A stretch of 64,000 nucleotides of DNA from Antarctobacter sediminis (lineage in GTDB: Bacteria; Pseudomonadota; Alphaproteobacteria; Rhodobacterales; Rhodobacteraceae). Shown here one piece after another: positions 37,671 through 47,270 of this stretch. The position numbers and the translations under genes are program-made. Location: positions 1 through 64,000 of the forward strand of contig NZ_JAHUZG010000007.1 in the NCBI RefSeq assembly GCF_019218285.1. The letters are read 5' to 3'. A model generated the notes under the pieces. It was not told the origin of the DNA and searched no databases. It worked only from the letters and a program-made list of their open reading frames with translations. Each line of letters starts with the position of its first letter. Position 1 is the first letter of the stretch.

Positions 37671-38117
37671 TCAGGCGGGCGGCCGCCGCAATCGGCGCAA
37701 GGTCGTATTGGCCGGGCTTTCCCCGGTGACGGCAAACTGCATCGAACTGATCCGCCAGCGATCTGGCCCGCGCCGCAGGACAACATATCCAGGATAGGGA
37801 TCCTCGGCCCGCAGGTTCCCCTTGCGGACATAGCGTGTTTCATAGGTGGCACAGATGGTGTTCGCATCCTCGAACTCGGCCTCAAGGCAGCGGCGCACCA
37901 TATGGGTGATCTGACCGTTCTTCAGATCCTCGACGAAGGCGACACAGATGGCGCGCATGCCTTCCGTTGTTGTGACCACGGTCCGCCCCCGCATGGTTTC
38001 CAGCGTCATCGGCAGATCGCACCACGCCAGAGTTTCATCAACATCCCCGGCCACGGTCGCATCGCCCTGCCGATCAAGGAAATCCTGCGCAATCCTGCGC
38101 GCGTCACCTGTTGTCAC
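37671..38117 (-). CDS. NTF2/SnoaL-like protein, paralogue 2
   Basis: 148 residues from a GTG; ribosome site weak. Same architecture as paralogue 1: ITHMVRRC near 71, ATYETRYVRKG near 90, and a C-terminal RRGPDRWRISSMQFAVTG that matches the partner's RHPDCWKVHFAQFTVDG. Separated by 87 bp on the same strand. Likely a duplicated NTF2-like domain of unknown substrate. Confidence 0.75.
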   Translation of the reverse strand: MTTGDARRIAQDFLDRQGDATVAGDVDETLAWCDLPMTLETMRGRTVVTTTEGMRAICVAFVEDLKNGQITHMVRRCLEAEFEDANTICATYETRYVRKGNLRAEDPYPGYVVLRRGPDRWRISSMQFAVTGESPANTTLRRLRRPPA

Positions 38118-38254
38118 CGTTGCCCCGGCCCAAAAGATTCACTGACATTCATGAATCGGTATACATGCCAGAAATGTGTTCAGGCAATCCTAACGGCCCT
38201 GCCCCTTGCCACGCGCCCGGCAATGGATAGGCTGCGCCGACAAAGGAGACCCCG

Positions 38255-40021
38255 ATGTTCCAGAGCTTTACCGAGACCGCTTCGCCCGATCAGGGGCCGC
38301 CGCGACTAGCCGCGCTGCGCGGACATCTGACCGCGCATGAACTGGATGGCTTTATCGTGCCGCGTGCCGATGCGCATCAGGGCGAATACGTGGCCCCCCG
38401 GGACGACCGGCTGGCATGGCTGACCGGGTTCACCGGTTCGGCCGGCTGGTGCGTGGCGCTCAGGGAACGGGCCGCGGTATTTGTCGACGGGCGTTATCGG
38501 GTGCAGGTCAAGGCACAGGTGGACGCCATCTTTGAAAAGGTCGACTGGCCGGAAAACTCGCTGGCGGACTGGATAGGTGCGGCGCTGCCTGCGGGCAGGA
38601 TCGGGTTCGACCCGTGGCTGCTCAGCGTCGATCAGGAACGTGCCCTGTCGGACAAGTTGCCCGGCGTGACCCTGACGGCCAGCGACAATCTTGTCGATGC
38701 CATCTGGCCCGATCAGCCTGCGCCACCTCAGGGCAAGGTTTTTGCCCAGCCGCTGGAACTGGCAGGCGAAGCGCATGGGGACAAGATCGCGCGGCTGGCG
38801 AAAACGCTTAGGGCAGAGGCCGCCGTCATCACCCTGCCCGACAGCATTGCGTGGCTTCTGAACATCCGTGGCAGCGACATTCCCCGCAACCCGGTGCCGC
38901 ATGGCTTTGCCGTCCTGCATGCGGATGCGCGTGTGACGCTCTACATGGACGCGGCCAAACTGACCGATCTGGGCGATCATCTTGGCCCGCAGGTCGAACA
39001 GCGGGCACCCGAGGATTTCCTGCCAGACCTGTCCGCGCTGGAAGGCCCCGTCCAGATCGATCCGGCCACCTGCCCCGTTGCCGTCTTCAAGGCGCTGCGA
39101 GACCCGCAAGAGGCCCCCGATCCCTGCCTGCTGCCCAAGGCCCGCAAGAACGCCGCCGAACTGGACGGAACCCGCGCCGCCCATCTGCGAGATGCACAGG
39201 CCATGGTGCGCTTTCTTGCATGGCTGGACGCCCAGCCGCATGGCAGCCTGACCGAGATCGCAGTGGTCAAGCAACTCGAAGAGGAACGCCGCGCGACCAA
39301 TGCACTGCGCGATATTTCTTTCGAAACGATCTCGGGGGCCGGACCGAACGGCGCAATCGTCCACTACCGCGTGACAGAGGCCACAAACCGACCGGTGAAT
39401 GCGGGCGAGTTGCTGTTGGTGGATTCGGGCGGGCAATATGTCGATGGCACCACCGACATCACGCGTACCATCGCCATCGGCGACCCCGGTGCCGAAGAGG
39501 TCGAGGCCTTTACCCGCGTGCTAAAGGGCATGATTGCCGTGTCACGGCTGCGCTTTCCCAAGGGGTTGGCGGGCCGGGATATCGATCCCTTTGCGCGCGC
39601 CGCGCTTTGGGAAGCGGGGCTGGACTATGGGCATGGCACCGGCCACGGCGTCGGCGCCTATCTTTCGGTTCACGAAGGTCCGCAACGCATTGCCCGCACC
39701 GGCACCGTACCGCTGGAACCGGGCATGATCCTGTCGAACGAGCCCGGCTTTTACCGCGAAGGCGCCTATGGCATCCGGATCGAGAACCTGATAGCCGTCG
39801 AGGAAGCGCCGAAACTCTATGGCCAGACCGTGGCCGAGATGTTGCAGTTCGAAACCCTGACATGGGTTCCCATCGACAGGCGGCTGATCGACGCCAACCT
39901 GCTGACGGACGCCGAACGCAACTGGCTGAACGACTATCATCGCCGGGTGCATGACATGCTGGCCCCGCATCTTGATGCGGCAACGGGTCAGTGGCTCTCG
40001 AACGCTTGTTCTGGCATCTGA
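38255..40021 (+). CDS. pepP: M24-family aminopeptidase P
   Basis: 588 residues, with AAGGAG 6 nt before the ATG. N-terminal creatinase-type domains (1-300) precede the pita-bread peptidase. Metal ligands: Asp pair in LLLVDSGGQYVDGTTDITRT, His in GHGTGHGVG, Glu in LEPGMILSNEPGFY and Glu in IRIENL. It should remove N-terminal residues from Xaa-Pro peptides. Cytoplasm, no signal. Symbol used in the general sense of aminopeptidase P. Length matches the long form of the enzyme. Confidence 0.92.
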   Translation: MFQSFTETASPDQGPPRLAALRGHLTAHELDGFIVPRADAHQGEYVAPRDDRLAWLTGFTGSAGWCVALRERAAVFVDGRYRVQVKAQVDAIFEKVDWPENSLADWIGAALPAGRIGFDPWLLSVDQERALSDKLPGVTLTASDNLVDAIWPDQPAPPQGKVFAQPLELAGEAHGDKIARLAKTLRAEAAVITLPDSIAWLLNIRGSDIPRNPVPHGFAVLHADARVTLYMDAAKLTDLGDHLGPQVEQRAPEDFLPDLSALEGPVQIDPATCPVAVFKALRDPQEAPDPCLLPKARKNAAELDGTRAAHLRDAQAMVRFLAWLDAQPHGSLTEIAVVKQLEEERRATNALRDISFETISGAGPNGAIVHYRVTEATNRPVNAGELLLVDSGGQYVDGTTDITRTIAIGDPGAEEVEAFTRVLKGMIAVSRLRFPKGLAGRDIDPFARAALWEAGLDYGHGTGHGVGAYLSVHEGPQRIARTGTVPLEPGMILSNEPGFYREGAYGIRIENLIAVEEAPKLYGQTVAEMLQFETLTWVPIDRRLIDANLLTDAERNWLNDYHRRVHDMLAPHLDAATGQWLSNACSGI

Positions 40022-40080
40022 CATGACAACGTTACAAAGCCCGTGTCTGTGATACGGGGAAAAGACATGGGGGAAATCAC

Positions 40081-40422
40081 ATGAGCAAGATCACCATCAC
40101 GCCGGCCGCCGGCACCTGGGTCGTGCGCGCCGGTGGCGCGGTCCTTGGCGAATCCGCCAATGCGCTGTCGCTGCAAGAGGACGGTTACGCCCCGGTTATC
40201 TATTTCCCGCGCGGCGACATTGCCATGGCTTTCCTCGACCGTACGGACCACAGCACCACCTGCCCGCACAAGGGGCAGGCCACCTATTTCTCGATCATGT
40301 CGAAATCCACGACCTATGAAAACGCAGCGTGGTCTTACGAAGACCCCAAGGCCGATGTCGCGCAGATCAAGGATCACCTTGCGTTTTACGGTCAGGACGG
40401 CGTGACCGTAGAACATCTCTGA
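40081..40422 (+). CDS. DUF427 protein
   Basis: 113 residues. Matches DUF427: ARAGGAVLGES-like start, VIYFPRGDIAMAFL near 39, and TCPHKGQATYFSI near 60 with the conserved Cys-Pro-His. Cytoplasmic; function unknown. Sits 59 bp after aminopeptidase P, possibly the same transcript. Confidence 0.85.
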   Translation: MSKITITPAAGTWVVRAGGAVLGESANALSLQEDGYAPVIYFPRGDIAMAFLDRTDHSTTCPHKGQATYFSIMSKSTTYENAAWSYEDPKADVAQIKDHLAFYGQDGVTVEHL

Positions 40423-40774
40423 CAGATCTCACTGGCGGCGGGCGCTTGCCCGCCCCCGGTCACACGGACCTTTGCGGCCGCGCCGGTCCACGGCCCCCTC
40501 CAGACAATCGAGAGAAGACTTGCAGGGCTTGCCGCTGGCGCGTCAGCCCAACAATAATGCCTGTCCGCGGGGGATGTTGGTGCTGTATCCCGTGCATTGG
40601 TGGCTTTGACCGGGGTCGCAAAGGCATTTTCAGCGGTCCGGGGCAACAGGCCGACACCCACCATAAGCCATTGATAAATATATATGCTATCCACTATCAG
40701 CCCTCCGATATTGCCCCTCCGGGGGGAAATGGCCCAAGTCTGACCCATCGCTTCCGACAACAAAGGACGAACCC
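40423..40774. other. Intergenic stretch with hairpin and AT-rich patch
   Basis: 352 bp without a gene I can support. A 7-bp GC stem (40439-40445 with 40450-40456) is likely the end of the DUF427 transcript, though no T-tract follows. Around 40668-40690 is an AT-rich patch with ATAAATATATATGC that could hold a promoter for the next gene, about 85 bp before its ATG. Confidence 0.5.
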
Positions 40775-41722
40775 ATGCTCAGATTGCTAACCTTTCTTTC
40801 GGCCCTTTTCCTCGCCACTGCGGCGGCGGCCTCGACCCTGTGGGTCGACGCGCCCCGCGATGGCTATCTCAACCTGCGCAGCGGTCCCTCGACCCAGCAT
40901 CACGTGATTTCCAGAATGCCCCACGGCAGCAAGGTCGAACTGCTGCGCGCGCCCGGCAAATGGGTCAAGGTGCGGGATCGCTCTGGCTCGGTCGGCTGGG
41001 CGCACAGCCGCTTTCTTTCCAATCAGAAACCCAAGAAAGGCCATGGTGGACACGCGGATGACCAGCGCAAAGGCACCCTCTACTGGGTCGACGCGCCCCG
41101 TCGCGGCTATGCCTACCTGCGCAACGGCCCGTCCCGGAATGACCGCGTGATCGACACAATGAACCACGGCGACAAACTGCGCGTCTACGCTCAGGAGGGC
41201 GACTGGTATCGCGTCACCTATCGCGGAAAACATGGCTGGGTGAACAATCGCGTTCTGTCGCGCAACCAGGTCAACAAGGGCTACGGTCACGACCGCACAC
41301 CGGATTATGGCGACAAACACGCGGGCACGACCTATTGGGTGCACGCGCCCGGCTATGGCGGGCTGAACATGCGCAGCGGCCCGGGTACATCCTACCCTGT
41401 CGTCATGACGATGAAACAGCGCGACAAGGTGACCGAGCTTGGCCGCAAGGGCAAATGGATCCTGCTGCGCCACGGTTCGGGCCATACGGGTTGGGCACAT
41501 GGCGACTATCTGACCACGCGCAAGCCCGCTCCGGTTTCGCACAATGGCACGGACTACTCGGATGACCGGGACCATTGGCGCGACCGCGACGGCGACCGTC
41601 GCCGGGACCACCACCGTGAGCCGACGTATAATTCCTTTGGCGATGCAATTGCGGCCTGTGCCGGCCGCAGCGGGCAGGATCTTCAGTTCTGCGTCCTGAA
41701 CAACCTGTCGCGGCTCAAGTAA
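40775..41722 (+). CDS. Exported protein with three SH3b repeats
   Basis: 315 residues. Signal MLRLLTFLSALFLATAAAA, cleavage near 19. Three bacterial SH3 (SH3_3/SH3b) repeats at about 20-85, 102-165 and 186-250, each starting with WVDAPRDGYLNLRSGPS, WVDAPRRGYAYLRNGPS or WVHAPGYGGLNMRSGPG and ending in VGWAHSRFLS-like. A basic, Asp/Arg-rich tail follows, then a Cys-containing helix (IAACAGRSGQDLQFCVLNN). Probably binds murein in the periplasm. Confidence 0.85.
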   Translation: MLRLLTFLSALFLATAAAASTLWVDAPRDGYLNLRSGPSTQHHVISRMPHGSKVELLRAPGKWVKVRDRSGSVGWAHSRFLSNQKPKKGHGGHADDQRKGTLYWVDAPRRGYAYLRNGPSRNDRVIDTMNHGDKLRVYAQEGDWYRVTYRGKHGWVNNRVLSRNQVNKGYGHDRTPDYGDKHAGTTYWVHAPGYGGLNMRSGPGTSYPVVMTMKQRDKVTELGRKGKWILLRHGSGHTGWAHGDYLTTRKPAPVSHNGTDYSDDRDHWRDRDGDRRRDHHREPTYNSFGDAIAACAGRSGQDLQFCVLNNLSRLK

Positions 41723-41752
41723 GGCGCGCCGCAGGCAAGACCGGGAAAACAC

Positions 41753-41782
41753 ACGGGCGGTGCCTTTGGGCCCGCCCGTTTT
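41753..41782 (+). terminator. Intrinsic terminator of SH3b gene
   Basis: 8-bp stem, 41753-41760 with 41772-41779, ending in a run of four T. It lies 31 bp past the SH3b stop. Confidence 0.75.
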
Positions 41783-41882
41783 GGTGCCGGTCTGGACGGT
41801 GGTGCGGGCCTTCTGGAATCACTGACCTGCCGCGACCTGCCAATTTGGCTATGTTGGGCACGTTCCGGAACTTTCGGGGGGC

Positions 41883-43271
41883 ATGATGACCTTGACGACC
41901 CAATCGACCCGCATCGCCGTGCTGGCCCTTTTGGCCGGGCTATCCGGCAACGTGCCCGTACAGGCCGAAACCAAAGCCACGGCAATCGACCTTTGCCACC
42001 AGTTGGCAGCGAGCGACCTTGATACCGGTCTGCCCGCGCCCTTTCAGGGTGTGCCATTTGACCGGATCGACACCGAGGCCGCCATTCCTGCCTGTCGGCA
42101 AGCTGTGGCGGAACAACCGGACAACCCGCGGCTGGTCTATCAACTCGCCCGCGCGTTGGATCAGGCCAACAGGGATCTGCCCGAAGCGGCCGACCTATAT
42201 GCCCGCGCAGGCAGGCTTGGGTCTCCGCTTGCGCTTAATAACCTTGCCGCGTTCTATGCAGAAGGCCGGGGCGTTCCAAAGGACAAAAGCCACGCCGTTG
42301 CCCTGTTTCAGCAGGCCGCCCAAACCGGCCTGCCGATGGCGCTGACCAACCTGGGGTTCCACCACTGGGACGGTGAGGGAGTGGCGCAGGACCGGACCCA
42401 GGCTGTCGCCCTTTTCCGCCAAGCTGCCAAGGCCGGCGATGCGCAGGCCATGTACTGGCTGGCACATGCGCTGGAAACCGGGCAAGGCACAGCCACCGAC
42501 ACCTCTGCTGCGCTGGACTGGTACAAGGCCGCAGCATTGGCCGGGGATCTGGACAGCGCGCTGGACGCTGCCCGCCTGCACCTGCGCGAGGATGCCAAAC
42601 ACAGCCCGGATTTCGAGGCCGCCGCCATACAATACCGCCTTGCCGCGAATGGCGGGCACCCCGGGGCCGCCGCATGGCTGGCCAAAGACATTCTGGCCGG
42701 CAAGGTCGCCCCCTTGGACCCGGACGAGCTGTTGCGGTTGCTGAGGCTGGCGGCCAGCACGGGCGAGGTGCAGGCGCTGCTGAACCTCTGGCAGGCCCAG
42801 CACAAGGCGGAACGTTACAGCGCTGCGCTGGTCACCGCCTATGACGCCTATGATCGCGCCCTTGCGGCATCGCTGAATGAGGGCAATGGATGGCCGGTCT
42901 ATGCGCTGACAACCGCAAGGTCAGTCCAGCGCAGCCTGCAGGCATCGGAACTGCCCCCCCGCTCGGCCGACGAGTTGCGCATGTTTCAAGCCGATTTCCC
43001 GATCTCTTCGCTGCGCCAGTTTTCGCTGAACTTCGACTGCGGGGCGGATCAGACGAGCTATGACCTTTACCTGTGGGACTGGACGCGCGAGCATGACATG
43101 GTCACATCCCAGTTGGACTGGATCGAAACCGCCAAAGGCTGCGTCGTTCCGCCTGACATCCGCGCGGCCTTTACCGATGTCTGGACGCTCGCCAAGGCAA
43201 CCGGGGCCAGCTATCCCGACCTGGCCGGGCAGGAAATTGACGACGACGGACGACGCTACGCCGCCCCGTGA
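41883..43271 (+). CDS. Exported Sel1-repeat protein
   Basis: 462 residues from the ATG (a second in-frame ATG is one codon later). Signal peptide cleavage near 28 (AGLSGNVPVQA-E). Sel1-like repeats (about five) begin near 85: GSPLALNNLAAFYAEGRGV, GLPMALTNLGFHHWDGEGV, GDAQAMYWLAHALETGQG, GDLDSALDAARLHLRED and GHPGAAAWLAKDILAGKV. A non-repeat Cys-containing C-terminal domain follows (FDCGADQTSYDLYLWDW). Sel1 repeats mediate protein contacts; likely periplasmic. Confidence 0.85.
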   Translation: MMTLTTQSTRIAVLALLAGLSGNVPVQAETKATAIDLCHQLAASDLDTGLPAPFQGVPFDRIDTEAAIPACRQAVAEQPDNPRLVYQLARALDQANRDLPEAADLYARAGRLGSPLALNNLAAFYAEGRGVPKDKSHAVALFQQAAQTGLPMALTNLGFHHWDGEGVAQDRTQAVALFRQAAKAGDAQAMYWLAHALETGQGTATDTSAALDWYKAAALAGDLDSALDAARLHLREDAKHSPDFEAAAIQYRLAANGGHPGAAAWLAKDILAGKVAPLDPDELLRLLRLAASTGEVQALLNLWQAQHKAERYSAALVTAYDAYDRALAASLNEGNGWPVYALTTARSVQRSLQASELPPRSADELRMFQADFPISSLRQFSLNFDCGADQTSYDLYLWDWTREHDMVTSQLDWIETAKGCVVPPDIRAAFTDVWTLAKATGASYPDLAGQEIDDDGRRYAAP

Positions 43272-43277
43272 CCGTCG

Positions 43278-44948
43278 TCAGCTGTGTTCCTCTTCCGCCG
43301 TGGCGGCAAGCGCACGGTTATACGCCTTGAGCGCATCGACATGGAACAGCGCTCCCTGAAGGATCGGTTGATCTTCCTGCATCGTCACCACGGGCAGGAA
43401 GGCCACCCCGGACTTGTCGAACCGGGGCAAAGCGGTCTCCAGCGTCGCGCTGGCCTGCACGTACAACCCCTGTTCGATCATCCTCAGGCAGGCTTCTTCG
43501 TCGGCGGCATTCTCATCCGTGGGTTTGCGCATGACGCCCTGCACCCGGAACATGGCCAGAAGATAGGCCTGCGGCCCGGCGGCCAGACTGACATTACGCC
43601 GTTCCAGTTGCGTCAGGAAGAACGACCGGTCCACCAATCGGCTGGCCACCGCGGTCGACATGGAAATCGAAACCATCACCGCAAGCCCGGTCTGCCAGTC
43701 CCCGGTCAGTTCAAAGACGATCAGCGTCGTCGAGATCGGCGCGCCCAGAACCGCCGCCGCCACCGCCCCCATTCCCGCCAGCGCATATAGTGTAAAGGCC
43801 GAAGACACCTCGGGAAAGATGCCGGTGGCGATGTGGCCAAAGGTCAGCCCGGTCAACGCCCCCACCATCAACGAAGGGGAAAAGACACCGCCCCCCATCC
43901 GGCCCGCCATGGTGATCGACACGGCCACAACCTTGAGGACGGCAAAGACAAACGCCTCATGCAGAAGCAGCCCACCGGTAAGCGCGCGACTGGTCGTTTC
44001 ATATCCGACGCCGATGATGTGCGGAAAGAAAATCGCGATTCCGCCCAGCAACAGCCCGGCCACAGCTGGGCGCATCCAGTGCGGCAATCCCAGCTTGCGC
44101 TGCAAACGGGTTTCCATGTCGTCGGCAAGAAAGATTGATTGCATCATGATGACGGCAACCAACCCGCAAACAAGCCCGAGAATAAAAAACGCGGGCAATT
44201 CGAGATAGAATTCCACCGTGGTCGTGCCCGGCAGTACGAATTCCGTGACATCGCCATAGACCAGCCGGTTGATCACCGTGCCCGCCGCGCTGGCCACCAC
44301 GATGGGGGCAAAGGCATGCAGCGCAAAATGGCGCAGGATCACCTCGAGCGCGAACAAGGCCCCGGCAATCGGCGCGTTAAAGCTGGCCGACACCGCCGCG
44401 GCAACGGCACAGCCCAGCAGGTCGCGCCCGGTGATCCCGTCGACCTTCAGCGTATTGGCCACCCAGCTGGAACACATGGCCGCAATATGCACCACCGGCC
44501 CTTCCCGGCCCGTGCTGCCCCCGGTCGACAGGGTGATCCACGAACACAGCGCCGATGCGATCCCGGCCTTCTTTTCAACGCGCCCGTCGTTCAGCGCGGC
44601 TCCTTCGATCACATCCGCAACTGACCGCACCCGCCCGTCAGGGGTGGCCAGATGCAGGACGATTCCCACGACGATTCCTCCCAGTGCCGGCACCAGCAGC
44701 ACCCAGAGCCAAGGGAGACGTTCCGCGAAGGAATGCAACGATTGCAAGTCCGGCGTTCCGTAGACAAGCGTTTGCAGGGATTCGATGGCAAACCGAAAGG
44801 CGATGGCGGCCAAACCCGAGGCAAGTCCAAGCCCCAGCGCGATGAACCAGAACTGAACCTGACCGGGACCGCGATGTCGCAGCATGTCCCAGCCCCGGCC
44901 ACATCCGGCCTGAAACCTGTTGAGGTGATCGTGCAGCAGGTTCAGCAA
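43278..44948 (-). CDS. CLC-type chloride channel/transporter
   Basis: 556 residues. About 12-18 membrane helices plus a C-terminal CBS-like pair (EACLRMIEQGLYVQASATL, LPVVTMQEDQPILQGALF). The gating Glu is Glu149 in GGSTGREGP. The canonical GSGIP motif is absent; the same site reads VADVIEG. GSGIP-lacking bacterial CLCs are common in this subgroup. SFNAPIAGALFALE is the later signature. Inner membrane. Confidence 0.93.
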   Translation of the reverse strand: MLNLLHDHLNRFQAGCGRGWDMLRHRGPGQVQFWFIALGLGLASGLAAIAFRFAIESLQTLVYGTPDLQSLHSFAERLPWLWVLLVPALGGIVVGIVLHLATPDGRVRSVADVIEGAALNDGRVEKKAGIASALCSWITLSTGGSTGREGPVVHIAAMCSSWVANTLKVDGITGRDLLGCAVAAAVSASFNAPIAGALFALEVILRHFALHAFAPIVVASAAGTVINRLVYGDVTEFVLPGTTTVEFYLELPAFFILGLVCGLVAVIMMQSIFLADDMETRLQRKLGLPHWMRPAVAGLLLGGIAIFFPHIIGVGYETTSRALTGGLLLHEAFVFAVLKVVAVSITMAGRMGGGVFSPSLMVGALTGLTFGHIATGIFPEVSSAFTLYALAGMGAVAAAVLGAPISTTLIVFELTGDWQTGLAVMVSISMSTAVASRLVDRSFFLTQLERRNVSLAAGPQAYLLAMFRVQGVMRKPTDENAADEEACLRMIEQGLYVQASATLETALPRFDKSGVAFLPVVTMQEDQPILQGALFHVDALKAYNRALAATAEEEHS

Positions 44949-45028
44949 TCCGGCCTCCCTTGATCCGGTGACTTTCCCACGCCGCAGGCAAGGGTTAGTG
45001 TGGCCCGGTAAATGTGCCGGAGTATCCC

Positions 45029-46402
45029 ATGCCCATCGCCCAGGCGATCGAAGAACTGACTACCCTCCTAGGCGAACGCGTCAGCCTGTCCAAGTCCGAT
45101 CTCGAAGCGCATGGCGCCTCGGAGTCCTATTTTCCAAATACACCGCCACAGGCGGTCGCCTATCCGCGCCGGACCGAGGAGGTCCGCGATATTGTCAACA
45201 TCTGCGCCCGCCACGGCGTGCCGGTGATTGGCTGGGGGGCCGGCACCTCGCTCGAAGGCCATGGTCAGGCTTTGCGCGGCGGCGTCACCGTGGATTTCCG
45301 GCTGATGAACAAGGTGCTGGAGATCCGCCCCGCCGACATGGACGTCACCGTGCAACCCGGCGTCACGCGTGAGGCCCTGAACGAGGAATTGCGCGCCACG
45401 GGGCTGTTTTTCCCGGTGGATCCCGGTGCCAATGCCTCGATCGGCGGGATGGCGATGACGCGCGCCTCGGGCACTACGACGGTGCGCTATGGGTCGATGC
45501 GCGACAATGTTCTGGGGACAGAGGTTGTGCTGGCCGATGGCCGTGTGGTGCGGACCGGGACCCGCGCGCGCAAATCCGCCGCGGGCTATGACCTGACCGC
45601 GCTTATGGTCGGGTCCGAAGGGACGCTGGGGCTTGTGACCGAACTGACCCTGCGCCTGCATGGTATCCCCGAAGCGGTCAGTGCCGGGATCTGTGCCTTT
45701 CCGGACATGCGCGCGGCCACCGCCTGCGTGATGGAAACCATCCAGATGGGCATCCCGATGGCCCGGATCGAATTTGCCTGTGCGCAGACCGCTCAGGCCT
45801 TCAATGCCTATGCGGGCATGGACATGATCGAGGCGCCGCACCTGATGGTGGAATTCCACGGCAGCCCGGACAGCACCGCCCAAGACGCCGAACGCTTTGC
45901 CGAGATTGTCGCCGATCACGGCGGCAGCGCCTTTCGCTGGTCCGCCCGCGAAGAGGAACGGCGCGCGCTCTGGGCGCTGCGCCACAACGGCTATTACGCC
46001 ATTCTCGCCTCGCGTCCCGGTGCGCGCGCCGTGGTGACTGACATTTGCGTGCCGATCTCGCGTCTTGCCGAGGCGGTGGAAGCCACGCAAGAGGACATCG
46101 CCCAGAGCGGCATACCCGGCCCGATCCTCGGACATGTGGGGGATGGGAATTTCCATGCCATCCTGTTGATCGACCCCGATCAACCGGCGGAATTGCAAAT
46201 CGCCAAGGATCTGGCCGCCCGCATGGCCCGTCGTGCGCAGGGGCTGGGCGGCACCTGCACCGGGGAACATGGCGTGGGCTATGGCAAACTGCCCTTCATG
46301 CAGGCCGAACATGGCGAAGGCTGGCAGATCATGGGAGCGATAAAGCGCGCACTGGATCCGCAGAACATCATGAACCCGGGCAAGCTGGTTCCGGGCAACT
46401 GA
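45029..46402 (+). CDS. FAD-linked oxidase, GlcD/D-lactate dehydrogenase type
   Basis: 457 residues from ATG 45029, chosen because GGAG lies 6 nt upstream; a GTG five codons earlier lacks it. FAD-binding_4 domain with VPVIGWGAGTSLEGHGQA near 74 and DPGANASIGGMAMTRASGTT near 135, then the FAD-oxidase C domain ending GTCTGEHGVGYGK near 416. Family members oxidise glycolate or D-lactate with cytochrome or quinone as acceptor. Identity among these is undecided. A hairpin without T-tract (46431-46438 with 46445-46452) follows. Confidence 0.9.
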   Translation: MPIAQAIEELTTLLGERVSLSKSDLEAHGASESYFPNTPPQAVAYPRRTEEVRDIVNICARHGVPVIGWGAGTSLEGHGQALRGGVTVDFRLMNKVLEIRPADMDVTVQPGVTREALNEELRATGLFFPVDPGANASIGGMAMTRASGTTTVRYGSMRDNVLGTEVVLADGRVVRTGTRARKSAAGYDLTALMVGSEGTLGLVTELTLRLHGIPEAVSAGICAFPDMRAATACVMETIQMGIPMARIEFACAQTAQAFNAYAGMDMIEAPHLMVEFHGSPDSTAQDAERFAEIVADHGGSAFRWSAREEERRALWALRHNGYYAILASRPGARAVVTDICVPISRLAEAVEATQEDIAQSGIPGPILGHVGDGNFHAILLIDPDQPAELQIAKDLAARMARRAQGLGGTCTGEHGVGYGKLPFMQAEHGEGWQIMGAIKRALDPQNIMNPGKLVPGN

Positions 46403-46561
46403 CGCCGGGCTGCGGCTGGAGGGTGGGCCGCTGACGGGCGCAGCCCCGTCAGTCGGGGCGCCCGGAGGCCCGGCCCGTCACATGGGGGCAGAGTGTCCTG
46501 CCCGTGCCCTGTCGCGCATATCCCGCCGCGCCACCGCTTGATCCCGGCCGCCAATTCCGTC

Positions 46562-47146
46562 TCACGCCTGCAAGGCGTGCACTCCCCGTGCCGCGCGCGC
46601 CACCCGCGCCGCGCGGGCCTCTGGCCCGGGCGGCGCCATGGCCCCCGTGACCAACCGCAGTTGCCAATCGCCCACCAGCAGGTCTACCCATAAGGCCGCT
46701 GCCTCCTCTGCCGGTCCCTGCACCGTTCCCTCGGCCACGAGCCGGTCAAAAACCGTCCGCAGCCGCGGAAAGACCGTGCCGCGCCCGGCCTCGGCCAGCA
46801 CCGCGCCCAAAGCATTGCTGGGTTCTGCCGCCGCCGCACGGTTCAGCGCCACCGCGCGCGGGCTCAGCAGCATGTCCAGCAGCGCCGCGCCAAGGCTCTC
46901 CAGCACCTCGTCCTGCGCATCGGGCAAATCCTCCAATCGCGCCGTGACCTGCGCCGCATTCCGCAGGATCAGCGCCCGGAACAGGCCGGTCTTGTCGCCG
47001 TACCAGCGATAGAGCGTTTCGTTCGAGGCTTTGGCCCGCTTGGCCACTGCCAGCATCGACAGGCCGGCAAAGCCCTTCTCCGCCAAAATCGCATAAGCCG
47101 CTTCGGCAATCTGCGCCTCGCGCGCTTCCCGTGCCTCAGGTGTCAT
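46562..47146 (-). CDS. TetR-family regulator
   Basis: 194 residues from MTPEAREAREAQIAEAAY; 20 further codons are open upstream, covering the operator region and unlike TetR. Helix-turn-helix AVAKRAKASNETLYRWYGDK at about 32-51. A divergent gene for a small membrane protein starts 124 bp away, with two matching palindromes in between, so it likely represses both directions. Confidence 0.9.
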   Translation of the reverse strand: MTPEAREAREAQIAEAAYAILAEKGFAGLSMLAVAKRAKASNETLYRWYGDKTGLFRALILRNAAQVTARLEDLPDAQDEVLESLGAALLDMLLSPRAVALNRAAAAEPSNALGAVLAEAGRGTVFPRLRTVFDRLVAEGTVQGPAEEAAALWVDLLVGDWQLRLVTGAMAPPGPEARAARVARAARGVHALQA

Positions 47147-47179
47147 TCCCCGCCTTTCGACAAACCTCTTGACGAAAAG

Positions 47180-47223
47180 CGTACATATGATTACGCCAAA
47201 GAGCAACCGTACACATAGTTACG
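47180..47223. promoter_or_regulatory. Two copies of a TetR-type palindrome
   Basis: CGTA-N8-TACG occurs at 47180-47195 and again at 47208-47223, with extended agreement (CGTACAYATRRTTACG in both; N8 is CATATGAT and CACATAGT). The copies are 28 bp apart centre to centre, close to 2.7 helical turns. They lie between the TetR gene and the divergent membrane-protein gene. Confidence 0.75.
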
Positions 47224-47270
47224 CCTTTGGCGCAGAATATCCACGCAGGACCATAAGGAAAGGACATCCC

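Noticed and set aside
40668-40690. AT-rich patch as scar of an inserted element
   Set aside because: No flanking direct repeats or terminal inverted repeats seen; more simply a promoter.
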